DNA of 26,070 nucleotides from CAZOIA01 sp964579675. GTDB lineage: Bacteria > Planctomycetota > Phycisphaerae > UBA1845 > PWPN01. The notes below the pieces were generated by a model that was not told the origin of the DNA, did not search any database, and worked only from the letters and a program-made list of their open reading frames with translations. The stretch covers positions 1 to 26,070 of the forward strand of contig CAZOIA010000067.1 of assembly GCA_964579675.1 (NCBI GenBank), given 5' to 3'. This document shows positions 1-7,262 of this stretch, in pieces. Made by a program: the position numbers and the translations under genes. Positions within the stretch are counted from its first letter, which is position 1; each line of letters begins with the position of its first letter.

Positions 1-480
1 CGGATCTGGACCACGGCCCGGTGGACGGGAGGGGAATGGGAGGTGACCGGCCTGATCCGGTCCGACAACAACTACGACACCGGTTGCCTGCACGTCGAGA
101 AGCGGGACCTGTGGCGGCTCATTGCTCCGACGGAGCGTGGTCCGCAGCCGTTCAACCCCGGTGGCGAAGTCATCGCCTGGACGACTGACAACCAGGCACG
201 ATCCTGGCACAAGCACCCGCTGACCATGGGCAGTGAGTTCAATCACACCTACGTTCGCCGCCCCGTGAACGCCGATCCGGCTTTCTACGCGCTGTGGGCC
301 GACGGGCACGGCCGCCAGCCGTCGGTGTCGCGGCTCTACTTCGCGGACAGGGAAGGCAACGTCTTCCGCCTGCCGCCGGTGATGACGCAGGAGTTCGCCA
401 GGCCCGAGCGGCTTCCCAAGCCGCCCGTTCCAAAGCCGCGGCCGGTGCAGACAAGGCCTGCCGGGGACCTGCTAGAGTAA
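1..480 (+). CDS. BNR/sialidase-fold-like protein, C-terminal part (5' truncated by window)
   Basis: The reading frame is open from the first base, so the start lies outside the window; about 159 codons are visible before TAA at 478-480. The visible part has aromatic, strand-rich text typical of beta-propeller proteins of the BNR/sialidase-like class. Near the start are IWTTARWTGGEWEVTG and a run around SDNNYDTGCLHV. Later come ITAWTTDN-like and LYFADREGNVFRLP segments. The end is a proline-rich basic tail (residues around RLPKPPVPKPRP). A carbohydrate-related or surface role is plausible for the family but is not shown by any catalytic motif here. The last 9 bases overlap the 3' end of the opposite-strand dehydrogenase gene. 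The family assignment is moderate because the N-terminal half is missing. Confidence 0.7.
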   Translation, partial: RIWTTARWTGGEWEVTGLIRSDNNYDTGCLHVEKRDLWRLIAPTERGPQPFNPGGEVIAWTTDNQARSWHKHPLTMGSEFNHTYVRRPVNADPAFYALWADGHGRQPSVSRLYFADREGNVFRLPPVMTQEFARPERLPKPPVPKPRPVQTRPAGDLLE

Positions 481-1905
481 CTGCGGCTCGTCCAGGAGCG
501 CCCCGGCGGTTTCATCGGTGAGCCAGCCGGTCTGGTCCAGCAAGTCGCCGAGCGTGAAACGGGTCCGGATCAGATGGCCGAAACGAACGGCGGCGTGGGC
601 GGCCGATGCGGGGATCGGTTCATTCACCTCGGCGAACCGGCGCGGAGCGGCGGCCCGCCGCAGGGCGTCGTCGATCTCGGCGCCGCGTCTGACGGCGGTG
701 CACAGGAAGCCATCAAACTCACCCGCACGCTTGCGATCGACAAACTCGCCTCGGGCGGCACGGGCTGTACACCAGCGGTTGAGCTTCTGTTCGAGATCGC
801 GCCAGATCTCCGCCGCCATTCTGCCGGTCGCGTCATATTTCGTGAATACGGCCTCGACTGTTCGACGGCGGGCGGCCACGTCGGCGTCGGTGGTCTCTGC
901 GGCCAGCAAATCGAGGTCGAGCTGGTCCCAGGCCCGCTCGTAGGCCCGGGCGGCGATGAGGGTGGCGACGCCGACCTGCCCGCCGTGCAATGCGGCCGCT
1001 CGCCCGTCGTGGGCGGCGGTCAGGTCGAGGAAGTGGCTGATCACGTGCTCCCACCCGGAGACGGGGGCGGTCTGGTTGACGATCGACATGGCCATGCCGG
1101 CCAGGAGGACCGCTTCCGTGACCGCCCGCACGCCGGCCGCCTCGCTGCCCGCGACCTGCTCCGCAGCGGCGATCATCGCCTGCTCCGCGGGCTCGAGCAG
1201 CCTGCTGGGGACGTGGCTGAATCCGTCGTCCATGCCCAGTTGCCCGGCCAGGAGCCAGTCGCCATAGGCAACGCTCCGGGCCAGCACGTCGCCGAAACCG
1301 GCGCGGGTCATCAGCGGCGGGGCATCGGTCAGGGTTTGCAGGTCGCACACGACCGCGTCCGGTGGCCGCGAGCCGAGCGTACGCTTGACCCCGTCAACCG
1401 TGAGCACCGCCAGGGCGGAGGTGAACGCGGTCACGCTGGCGGCGGTGGGAAAGCTGATGAACGGGAGGGAGGCTGACGACTCGCCCAGCGCCAGGTGCCG
1501 GGCGTACTTGGCGACGTCGGTGATGCTGCCCGAGCCGACGGAGACGACGGCGGCATATCCGGGCAGTTCGTCCGCCAGGCGTTGTGCCGTCGTGAGATCA
1601 GCATGAAACTCCGCGTCGGGATCATCGGGCAACCGGCGAACGGCTACCGCCGCGACGTGGCCCAAGGCGGATTCAACGAGCGATTTGAGGTCGTCGCCGC
1701 GGCGAGACATCGGCGTGCGATCGGCCACCATCAGCGTGGGGCCGCCTCCCCCCAGCGATCGGGTCAGGTCCGCGAGCGCGTCAATCACGCTCTCGCCGAT
1801 GATGATGTGCCCGATGTCGATGGGCGAAACGGGTTCCCCGTCCGCCGCCCAAGTCCGGGCCCGCTCGTTGATGCCCGCGATGTCGGTCGGGTCGATCCGT
1901 GGCAC
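472..1905 (-). CDS. sn-glycerol-1-phosphate dehydrogenase family protein (AraM/EgsA type)
   Basis: This 477-residue protein matches the iron-alcohol-dehydrogenase-like fold of glycerol-1-phosphate dehydrogenases. These enzymes reduce dihydroxyacetone phosphate to sn-glycerol-1-phosphate with NAD(P)H in the cytoplasm. Visible motifs are the nucleotide-binding GSGSITDVAKYAR (about 124-136), FPTAASVTAFTS (152-163), GFGDVLARSVAYGDWLLA (203-220), SGWEHVISHF (283-292) and LHGGQVGVATL (306-316). By analogy with the family, D206, H287 and H307 are the likely metal ligands. GTG at 1905 is chosen as start because a GAGG lies 8 nt upstream. The protein is longer than the usual 350-400 residues because of a C-terminal extension. 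Sequence alone cannot exclude another iron-ADH-type polyol or sugar-phosphate dehydrogenase. Confidence 0.82.
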   Translation of the reverse strand: MPRIDPTDIAGINERARTWAADGEPVSPIDIGHIIIGESVIDALADLTRSLGGGGPTLMVADRTPMSRRGDDLKSLVESALGHVAAVAVRRLPDDPDAEFHADLTTAQRLADELPGYAAVVSVGSGSITDVAKYARHLALGESSASLPFISFPTAASVTAFTSALAVLTVDGVKRTLGSRPPDAVVCDLQTLTDAPPLMTRAGFGDVLARSVAYGDWLLAGQLGMDDGFSHVPSRLLEPAEQAMIAAAEQVAGSEAAGVRAVTEAVLLAGMAMSIVNQTAPVSGWEHVISHFLDLTAAHDGRAAALHGGQVGVATLIAARAYERAWDQLDLDLLAAETTDADVAARRRTVEAVFTKYDATGRMAAEIWRDLEQKLNRWCTARAARGEFVDRKRAGEFDGFLCTAVRRGAEIDDALRRAAAPRRFAEVNEPIPASAAHAAVRFGHLIRTRFTLGDLLDQTGWLTDETAGALLDEPQLL

Positions 1906-1918
1906 GTGGTCACCCTCA

Positions 1919-1947
1919 TGGACAGAGCCCGCTGCCGCGTGTACATT
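1919..1947 (+). promoter_or_regulatory. Candidate sigma70-type promoter for the small Cys-rich gene
   Basis: TGGACA at 1919-1924 and TACATT at 1942-1947 are separated by 17 bp, which fits -35/-10 spacing with five and four consensus matches. Transcription would begin near 1954, leaving a leader of about 20 nt that holds the ribosome binding site. The -35 box overlaps the upstream region of the divergent dehydrogenase gene. No experimental support is available. Confidence 0.45.
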
Positions 1948-1973
1948 GGCCGCAGGTCCAGGAGGATAAACCG

Positions 1974-2168
1974 ATGGAATGCAAGAAGGAAGAGAACCTG
2001 CAGCACTGCACGTGCACCTACGCGTCCTGTGACAAGCATGGCCTCTGTTGCGAGTGTATTCAGTATCACCTGGCGAGCAGGGAATTACCCGGCTGCTGTT
2101 TCCCCCCGGCAGCGGAGAAAACCTACGACCGCAGCTTCAAGGCATTCGCCCGGGCGTGGAAACTGTGA
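1974..2168 (+). CDS. Small cysteine-rich protein, DUF6485-like
   Basis: The ATG at 1974 is preceded by a strong AGGAGG-type site (about 1960-1965), so the 64-residue product is preferred over a longer in-frame reading that starts at 1899 inside the neighbouring gene. Nine of the first 42 residues are cysteine (C3, C12, C14, C19, C25, C26, C28, C41, C42), followed by a charged KTYDRSFKAFARAW tail. The pattern MECKKEEN...C.CTY..C...G.CCECI.YH...ELPGC.FP resembles the DUF6485 family, small bacterial proteins of unknown function. Metal or Fe-S binding is a reasonable guess from cysteine spacing but is not shown. It stands alone, divergent from the dehydrogenase gene and followed by terminator-like hairpins. 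Confidence 0.8.
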   Translation: MECKKEENLQHCTCTYASCDKHGLCCECIQYHLASRELPGCCFPPAAEKTYDRSFKAFARAWKL

Positions 2169-2256
2169 GCGCCAGGTCCTCCGGCGGCGCCGGTGTCAGC
2201 GTCCACAATCCAGCTCGATAGCGACGCCCCGACGCGTCGCGGCTTGAAGTCTGGGC

Positions 2257-2286
2257 GGCCTTTGGTGCCCCGGGCCAAGCCTTTTT
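2257..2286 (+). terminator. Terminator-like hairpin with T5 tract
   Basis: GGCC-TTTGG (2257-2265) can pair with CCAAGCC (2275-2281) as a seven-pair stem with two bulged bases. It is followed directly by TTTTT at 2282-2286. It lies 90 nt after the stop of the small Cys-rich gene, in the convergent gap before the DUF4139 gene. A third perfect 7-bp stem (2221-2227 with 2234-2240) lies just upstream. Confidence 0.5.
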
Positions 2287-2302
2287 CCGACTGGGTGCGC
2301 CG

Positions 2303-2327
2303 CGCGGGCCACAAGCCCGCGGCTTTT
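2303..2327 (+). terminator. Second terminator-like hairpin
   Basis: CGCGGGC (2303-2309) and GCCCGCG (2315-2321) form a perfect 7-bp GC stem with a CACAA loop, followed by GCTTTT. It could back up the hairpin at 2257-2286 or act for the convergent minus-strand gene cluster that ends at 2350. Confidence 0.45.
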
Positions 2328-2349
2328 CAAGTGGTCTGACCGCCGGTGG

Positions 2350-3825
2350 CTACCGTCTGTAGCGGACCCGGTAGGTAACGATCACCTCGCCGTCGGGCTT
2401 GATCTCGACCGGGAAGATGATCGTCCGGGCGTTGAGCTTCTCGAAATCGGTGCTCTGGATGATCATCTCCCATTCCGACCACCGGCAGAGCTTCTCCAGG
2501 ATCTTGACCGTGACAGATTCCTCCTTGTGGTTTCTAAGCTTGATTTCAAAGGCTTCTTCGCAAACGTGGTCGGATATCCTCTTGAAGTCGGTTTGCTTGC
2601 GCTCGCCCACGATGTCGAACGCGTCGCCGATGTACAGGACGACCCGTTCGTCGCGTGAGGTGTGATCGATCATGTCCTCGCCGATGAACTCCAGCGACCC
2701 GTCGGTGTCCTTCTTGTAGACCCGGCACTTGCCCTTGGGCAGCGCGATGCCGAGGTTGCGATCGGCGCGGTTCTCGATCTCGATCAGGACGTTGACCTTC
2801 TTGTTCACTTCCTTGCCGAAGTTGGGGTCCCAGTAGCGACGGGACCACTGCCAGCGCACTTTCGCGCCGTCGTAGAGGTAGGTCTTGGTGATCGGGGCGT
2901 CGGCGGCGGTGATCAGCTCGATCTGCTTAACCTGGTTGTTGTTGGCGGTGGTGGGCTCGCCAAGGGTGTACATTCGGTAGTCGCCGAACGCGCGGCTGAC
3001 GTCTTTGCCTTTTTCCGCGGTCGGGGCCAGCTTGGTCATCATGAGCTTGTAGTAGTCCTGGCCGTACCCGAATTCATGCGTTCCGTAATCAACGCGGGGA
3101 TCACCGGCCAGGAGCTTGACCGCGGCGTTCTTGTATGCCGTCCCGGTATTGTTCTGAATGGTCACCCAGCCCGACAGGTCGATCCTGGTGTCGTCGGGAT
3201 TGAGGACGAGGTTGTAATCGGCCCGCCAGCGGATGTTGCTGGCGATGTAGCTGACCTCCACCGTGTGCCTGCCCTGCTTGCCGGTAGCCAACTCCCACAC
3301 CAGTGTGGGCCTCGTCAGCAGCCCTTCGGGCAGTTCGCTGAACTGGATGCGCTTGATGTTTTCGCCGCGCTCGACCATGAAGATCGGCCCCTTGTCGCGA
3401 TCTTCAGCCAGTACGAGTTGCCTTTTGTCGAAGCTCATCAGCACGCCTTCATAGAGATTCCCGTCCTTGGTGTGAGCGGTGATGGGCTTGTCAACGTACT
3501 TGGCGAGGAGCTTGTCGGCGTTGACCAGGTCGAACTCGTAGTTCTGCTCGACCACCGACGCGTCGGGATCGGTGAGGGAGCGGAAGTAGACACTGGTGGC
3601 GTCGATGGTGCTGGCCACGTCGGTAAAGCGAATGAGATTGATGCCTTTCTTGAGGGGCTCATCCAGCACCCGCCGGTCTTTGACGAGGGCGAAGTTGTCG
3701 TTGTAGACGGTCAGCCTCACGCCCACTTCTGGACCGGGTGCTTTGGGCCTGGCGTTATCCTGGGCGAGCGCCCAGCCGGTCGCCAGCAGAACACAGATTG
3801 CGATGTTGAAAGTGTGCCGTCTCAT
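2350..3825 (-). CDS. Exported DUF4139 domain protein (paralogue 3 of 3)
   Basis: The start is ATG at 3825, because GGAGG lies 8 nt upstream (3834-3838) and the first 20 residues (MRRHTFNIAICVLLATGWALAQ region) form a Sec signal peptide; an in-frame upstream extension is repeat DNA. The mature part begins with VRLTVYNDNFALVKDRR. It then shows the segments shared by all three paralogues: VVEQNYEFDLV...KLL.KYVDK (about 95-115), RPTLVWEL, WRADY, IDLSGWVTIQNNTGTAYKNA..KLLAGD, then QVKQIELI, LPKGKCRVYK, IDHTSRDE and a C-terminal VTYRVRYRR. This is the DUF4139 (mucoidy inhibitor A-like) beta-rich architecture without a DUF4140 coiled coil. The molecular function is unknown. It is the last gene of the cluster and is separated from its neighbour by 180 nt of repeats, so it may also have its own promoter. 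Confidence 0.85.
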   Translation of the reverse strand: MRRHTFNIAICVLLATGWALAQDNARPKAPGPEVGVRLTVYNDNFALVKDRRVLDEPLKKGINLIRFTDVASTIDATSVYFRSLTDPDASVVEQNYEFDLVNADKLLAKYVDKPITAHTKDGNLYEGVLMSFDKRQLVLAEDRDKGPIFMVERGENIKRIQFSELPEGLLTRPTLVWELATGKQGRHTVEVSYIASNIRWRADYNLVLNPDDTRIDLSGWVTIQNNTGTAYKNAAVKLLAGDPRVDYGTHEFGYGQDYYKLMMTKLAPTAEKGKDVSRAFGDYRMYTLGEPTTANNNQVKQIELITAADAPITKTYLYDGAKVRWQWSRRYWDPNFGKEVNKKVNVLIEIENRADRNLGIALPKGKCRVYKKDTDGSLEFIGEDMIDHTSRDERVVLYIGDAFDIVGERKQTDFKRISDHVCEEAFEIKLRNHKEESVTVKILEKLCRWSEWEMIIQSTDFEKLNARTIIFPVEIKPDGEVIVTYRVRYRR

Positions 3826-3838
3826 TGGGTTGTCCTCC

Positions 3839-3859
3839 GGCCCCGGGTGATTCGGGGCC
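3839..3859 (-). promoter_or_regulatory. Hairpin abutting the ribosome binding site of paralogue 3
   Basis: GGCCCCG (3839-3845) and CGGGGCC (3853-3859) form a perfect 7-bp stem with a 7-nt loop. It ends exactly where the GGAGG site (3834-3838) begins on the minus strand. It could be a transcription attenuator or a 5' stabilising stem for the distal DUF4139 mRNA. The role is inferred from position only. Confidence 0.35.
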
Positions 3860-3866
3860 CGTTGTT

Positions 3867-3971
3867 GGCTGCGGCAATGAATTGCCTGGGTCCTTCGTGC
3901 GTTGCAGCAATGAATTGCCGCGGTCCTTGTTTGTGCGCGATCGCCTGGTCGTGCCCTATCGCTTGGTCGCA
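3867..3971. repeat. Short tandem palindromic repeats between DUF4139 genes
   Basis: Two imperfect direct copies of a unit of about 28 bp lie at about 3868-3895 and 3902-3927. Each contains GCAATGAATTGC, itself an inverted repeat, followed by a GGTCCTT end. A second tandem pair follows: ATCGCCTGGTCGT (3940-3952) and ATCGCTTGGTCGC (3958-3970). No gene is credible here, although a minus-strand frame stays open across it. The units look like small extragenic palindromes. Confidence 0.6.
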
Positions 3972-4005
3972 CATTACTGGCTCGCTACGAATGCCGCACA
4001 TCGAT

Positions 4006-5529
4006 TCACCACGAATACCACACGGTATAAGTCACCACGACCTCGCCATTGGCGGGCACGTCCAGCTCGAAGGCGATGGTGCGGTAGTCTTTCTTCTCGA
4101 ACTCGTGACTCTTGGCGAGGATCCTCCAGTTGCGATGCTCCTGCACGTATTCGAGGACCTCGACTTTCACCGGTGCATCCTTGTGGTTCCGCAGCCGGAT
4201 CCGCCAGTCCTGCTCGTTGGTGCGGCGGGCGGGGGCGCGGTTGTCCAACTGGGTTCGCTCGGCTTTGATGTCGAATGCGTAGCCGACCTTTATCTTCAAC
4301 AGTTCGTCCTTGGGCGTGTGATCAATGGAATCGGCGCCGAGGAACTCGGTCTGGGCGTCGGCGTCCTGCTGGTACACGCGGATCGGGCCTTTGGGCAGCG
4401 GAATGCCGAGCCCCTCATGGGTTTCCTTGGCATTCTTGAACTCCAGCATCACGCGGACCTTGTCGCCCTCGCCGCGGTACTGATACCTGCGCGTCACGGG
4501 CACGCGGGTGAGGTCGATCAGCTCGATCTGCTTGGTCTGCTTGTCCTTGATGGTCGTGGGCCGGGGCAATGTGTACAGGTGGTATTCCGCGAATGCCTTT
4601 TCCTCGAAACCCTGCTCCTTGGCCGCGCCACCCCTGACGCGACGCAGCTCAGCTCGACGTTTCTGGACTTCCGGCTTCACGACGTGGACGTCGCCGGCCA
4701 TCAGCTTGAGCCGGGCGTCGCGGTAGGTCATGCCGGAGCGGTTGTTGATGGTCACCCAGCCGCTCAGGTCGATCGTCTTTCCCTCTTGATCGGCAACGGC
4801 GCGATAGTCCACGCGCCAGTTGACCTTGTCGGCCCGATAGGCGACCTGCACGAGATGGTCGCCGGCCTGGCCGGCGTTGACCAGCCAGACGAGCGTCGGT
4901 TTCGTCAGCAGGCCGCCGGGCAGGGCCGAGAACCGCACGTCCTTGACGTTCTTGCCCCGCGGGACCAGCTCGATGCCGCTCTTGCCGGCCAGTACGAGCT
5001 GGGCATCGTCGAAGCTCATCAGGGTGCCTTCGAGCAGATCGCCGTCGCGGGTGATGACGCTGATCTTCTTGTCGATGTACTTGTCCAGGAGCTTGGAGGC
5101 GCTCACGAGGTCGAACTCGTAGTTCTGCTCGATGACGGTGGCGTCGCCGGCGGGTTTGAGCGAGCGGAACTGGACCGACTCGGGCACGATGGTGGCGGCG
5201 ACGTCCTTGAACTTCACGGTTGAGCGGCTGGCGGCGAGGGGCATGAGGCGGCGCTCGCGGATGATGGCGAAGTCCTGGTTGTAGACGGTGAGGCCGACGC
5301 CCTGGCCCAACTCGGCGAGGTCGGGCGGGGCGGCGCGGGCGAGGGCGGGCACGATGGTTGTCAAGAGGATAACCGCCAAGGCCGGTGGGCCGGCTGTCAA
5401 CCGGGCGGAGGACCGCCCCGCCCGCTGGGTCAGGTGGGGTTCGTTTCGCCGTGCCCTTGCGCCAAACGGAGCTTCGTCCCCGGCGTCGGTATCGCGATAA
5501 CTGCTCAGGCAGACGCGATTAGTAACCAT
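4006..5529 (-). CDS. Exported DUF4139 domain protein (paralogue 2 of 3)
   Basis: ATG at 5529 is preferred over one at 5547 because GGAG sits 8 nt upstream and this start avoids overlapping the preceding gene; the gap to that gene is 11 bp, so translation is probably coupled. The 507-residue product has an unusually long N-region (about 45 residues, several arginines) before a hydrophobic core around PALAVILLTTIVPALARA, read as a signal peptide or anchor. The mature part starts GVGLTVYNQDFAIIRERR. It repeats the family landmarks: VIEQNYEFDLVSASKLLDKY, KPTLVWLV, WRVDYRAVA, IDLSGWVTINNRSGMTYRDA..KLMAGD, EYHLYTLPRPTTIKDKQTKQIELI, PLPKGPIRVYQ, IDHTPKDE and TYTVWYSW. A basic insert (KRRAELRRVRGG) follows the AGD segment. 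The function is unknown. Confidence 0.85.
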   Translation of the reverse strand: MVTNRVCLSSYRDTDAGDEAPFGARARRNEPHLTQRAGRSSARLTAGPPALAVILLTTIVPALARAAPPDLAELGQGVGLTVYNQDFAIIRERRLMPLAASRSTVKFKDVAATIVPESVQFRSLKPAGDATVIEQNYEFDLVSASKLLDKYIDKKISVITRDGDLLEGTLMSFDDAQLVLAGKSGIELVPRGKNVKDVRFSALPGGLLTKPTLVWLVNAGQAGDHLVQVAYRADKVNWRVDYRAVADQEGKTIDLSGWVTINNRSGMTYRDARLKLMAGDVHVVKPEVQKRRAELRRVRGGAAKEQGFEEKAFAEYHLYTLPRPTTIKDKQTKQIELIDLTRVPVTRRYQYRGEGDKVRVMLEFKNAKETHEGLGIPLPKGPIRVYQQDADAQTEFLGADSIDHTPKDELLKIKVGYAFDIKAERTQLDNRAPARRTNEQDWRIRLRNHKDAPVKVEVLEYVQEHRNWRILAKSHEFEKKDYRTIAFELDVPANGEVVVTYTVWYSW

Positions 5530-5540
5530 GATGTCTTCTC

Positions 5541-7259
5541 CTACCATTGGTAGTCCACGGTGTACGTGGTCGTCCTCTCCGCGTCCGCATCCAGTACGAA
5601 GTCGAAGTGGACGGTGTTGACGTCCTCCCGCGTCCAGGGGTCGGTCGATTCGGTGATGGACCAGTTGCGATTAGCGACCAGGTGTTGGATGAACCGGGCA
5701 CGAATGGGCTCGTCCTTGTGATTGCGCATCCGTAGCTGAACGGTCCTGATCTCTCGCCGCTTTGCGGGCCGCCGGGTCTCCACGTCCGTCCGCTCCGCGG
5801 TGACCTCGAAGGCGTGGCCGAGTTTCAGCTCCAGCTCCTCGTCCCTGGGCGTGTGATCGATTTTGTCGGCGCCGATAAGTTGGAGGTCCCCGTCGGCGTC
5901 GCGTTGGCTGAGCCTCACCCGTCCCTTGGGCAGCGGCATGCCCATCTGGTTGTCTTCTTCGTTCTTGAACTCGAGCTGTGCGGTGACGCGGTGGGCGTCC
6001 ACGGCCGGCTCGAATATGTATCGCCGGGTTGCCTTGACGTCGTTTGCCTTTAGCAGCTTGAGCTGCTTGATCTGGCGGTCCTTGACCGTGCTCGGGGCCG
6101 ACAACGTATACAGGTGGTACTCGAAGAACGCCTTCTCCACGAATTGCTTGTCTCTCCCTGCGAACCCATAACTGATCGGCTCGCCCGCAAAGAGGTATGT
6201 ACCAAGAGCCTCGCCCTTCCACACCGGTGGCGGCGGCGCCCACGGGTCGGTCACCCGGTTGACGTCGCCGGCGATGAGCTTGATCTTCGCATCGCGATAA
6301 GTTGACCCGCTGCGGTTGTCGATAGTGACCCAGCCCTGAAGGTCGAGCCGATCGCCGTCTTCGACGTGGCCGGGAGTGACGACGGCGACGTAATCGGCCT
6401 GCCACTTGGCCTTGCCGCAGACGTAGCTGAGCGTCGTGTCGTGGCGGCCCGGATGCTGAGTGCGGAGCTTCCAGACGAGGGTGGGCTTGACGAAGAGGTC
6501 CTTCGGCACGTCGGCCAGGCGGATGGCGCGGAGGTCGTTACGCGTGATGGTCTGGGTCTTGCGGTCGCCGCCATCGGGGCGAGGCGGGCGGTCGGCCAGG
6601 ACGATGGCGGCATCCTCATACGAGCACAGGTATCCTTCGTATTGTTCGCCGTCTTTAGCGATGCACGTCACCTGCTTGTCAACGTACCGTTTGAGCAGGG
6701 CACCGGCAGTGGCCAGGTCATATTCGAAGTTCTGCTCGACCACGGTTGTGCCGAGCGGATCGGTATCGCTGACGAACCGGACGCTGGTGGGGTCGATGCT
6801 GGCGGCGACGTCGGTGAAGCGGACGATGTTGTCGCCCTTTTTCAGGTTCATGACGATGCGGTGGTCTTTTACCAGGGCCATCCCGGATTTGACCGTGCGT
6901 GACCGCCGCCGCGGCGGTTGCGGCCCGAACTCCGGTGCGGTCGGCATGAACAACGGATACCCTTCGGTCTCGATCTCGTTGAAGACGGTGATTTCCACAT
7001 CCTGTTGGATGACCTGGATGGGTTGCGGCTGGGCCAGGGCGGCCGGGCCGGAGCTCAGGTACAAGGCGATTCCGATCACGGCGGCGATCATGGCAGCGGC
7101 TCCCGCCAGGGCTGCCCAGCGCCCGATGCGCCGGCGGCCGAGTTGGGATATGCCGGCCAGCCTTGCCGGGAGCTCATCCCAGCGGCTGCTGCGGGGCTGG
7201 GCGTCGCGGCCAGCCTGGTCCAGGAGGCGTTCGATATGTCGATCCGTCTCAGACGGCAC
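5541..7259 (-). CDS. Membrane DUF4139 protein with anti-sigma-like cytoplasmic tail (paralogue 1 of 3)
   Basis: The GTG start at 7259 lies 3 nt after the sigma gene's stop and has GGAGG 9 nt upstream, so the pair is translationally coupled. Residues 1-46 are hydrophilic and cytoplasmic in character (DRHIERLLDQAG..., then a WDELPARL-like segment and RRRIGR). Residues 48-69 form one transmembrane helix. The rest is a DUF4139 ectodomain with VVEQNFEYDLATAGALLKRYVDK, KPTLVWKL, WQADY, LDLQGWVTIDNRSGSTYRDAKIKLIAGD, FEYHLYTL, MPLPKGRVRLSQ, IDHTPRDE and TYTVDYQW. A short tail plus one helix directly after an ECF sigma gene is the usual layout of an anti-sigma factor. No HxxxCxxC zinc anti-sigma motif is visible, so the anti-sigma role is inferred from context. 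Confidence 0.83.
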   Translation of the reverse strand: MPSETDRHIERLLDQAGRDAQPRSSRWDELPARLAGISQLGRRRIGRWAALAGAAAMIAAVIGIALYLSSGPAALAQPQPIQVIQQDVEITVFNEIETEGYPLFMPTAPEFGPQPPRRRSRTVKSGMALVKDHRIVMNLKKGDNIVRFTDVAASIDPTSVRFVSDTDPLGTTVVEQNFEYDLATAGALLKRYVDKQVTCIAKDGEQYEGYLCSYEDAAIVLADRPPRPDGGDRKTQTITRNDLRAIRLADVPKDLFVKPTLVWKLRTQHPGRHDTTLSYVCGKAKWQADYVAVVTPGHVEDGDRLDLQGWVTIDNRSGSTYRDAKIKLIAGDVNRVTDPWAPPPPVWKGEALGTYLFAGEPISYGFAGRDKQFVEKAFFEYHLYTLSAPSTVKDRQIKQLKLLKANDVKATRRYIFEPAVDAHRVTAQLEFKNEEDNQMGMPLPKGRVRLSQRDADGDLQLIGADKIDHTPRDEELELKLGHAFEVTAERTDVETRRPAKRREIRTVQLRMRNHKDEPIRARFIQHLVANRNWSITESTDPWTREDVNTVHFDFVLDADAERTTTYTVDYQW

Positions 7260-7262
7260 GGC

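Noticed and set aside
574..1476. Plus-strand open frame opposite the glycerol-1-phosphate dehydrogenase gene
   Set aside because: The opposite strand carries clear conserved motifs across the same span; this frame is glycine/arginine-rich without motifs.
2662..5223. Very long open frame on the plus strand opposite the DUF4139 genes
   Set aside because: It is antisense to two well-supported paralogues with signal peptides and ribosome binding sites; its text is valine/aspartate/leucine-rich mirror sequence without domains, an effect of high GC3.
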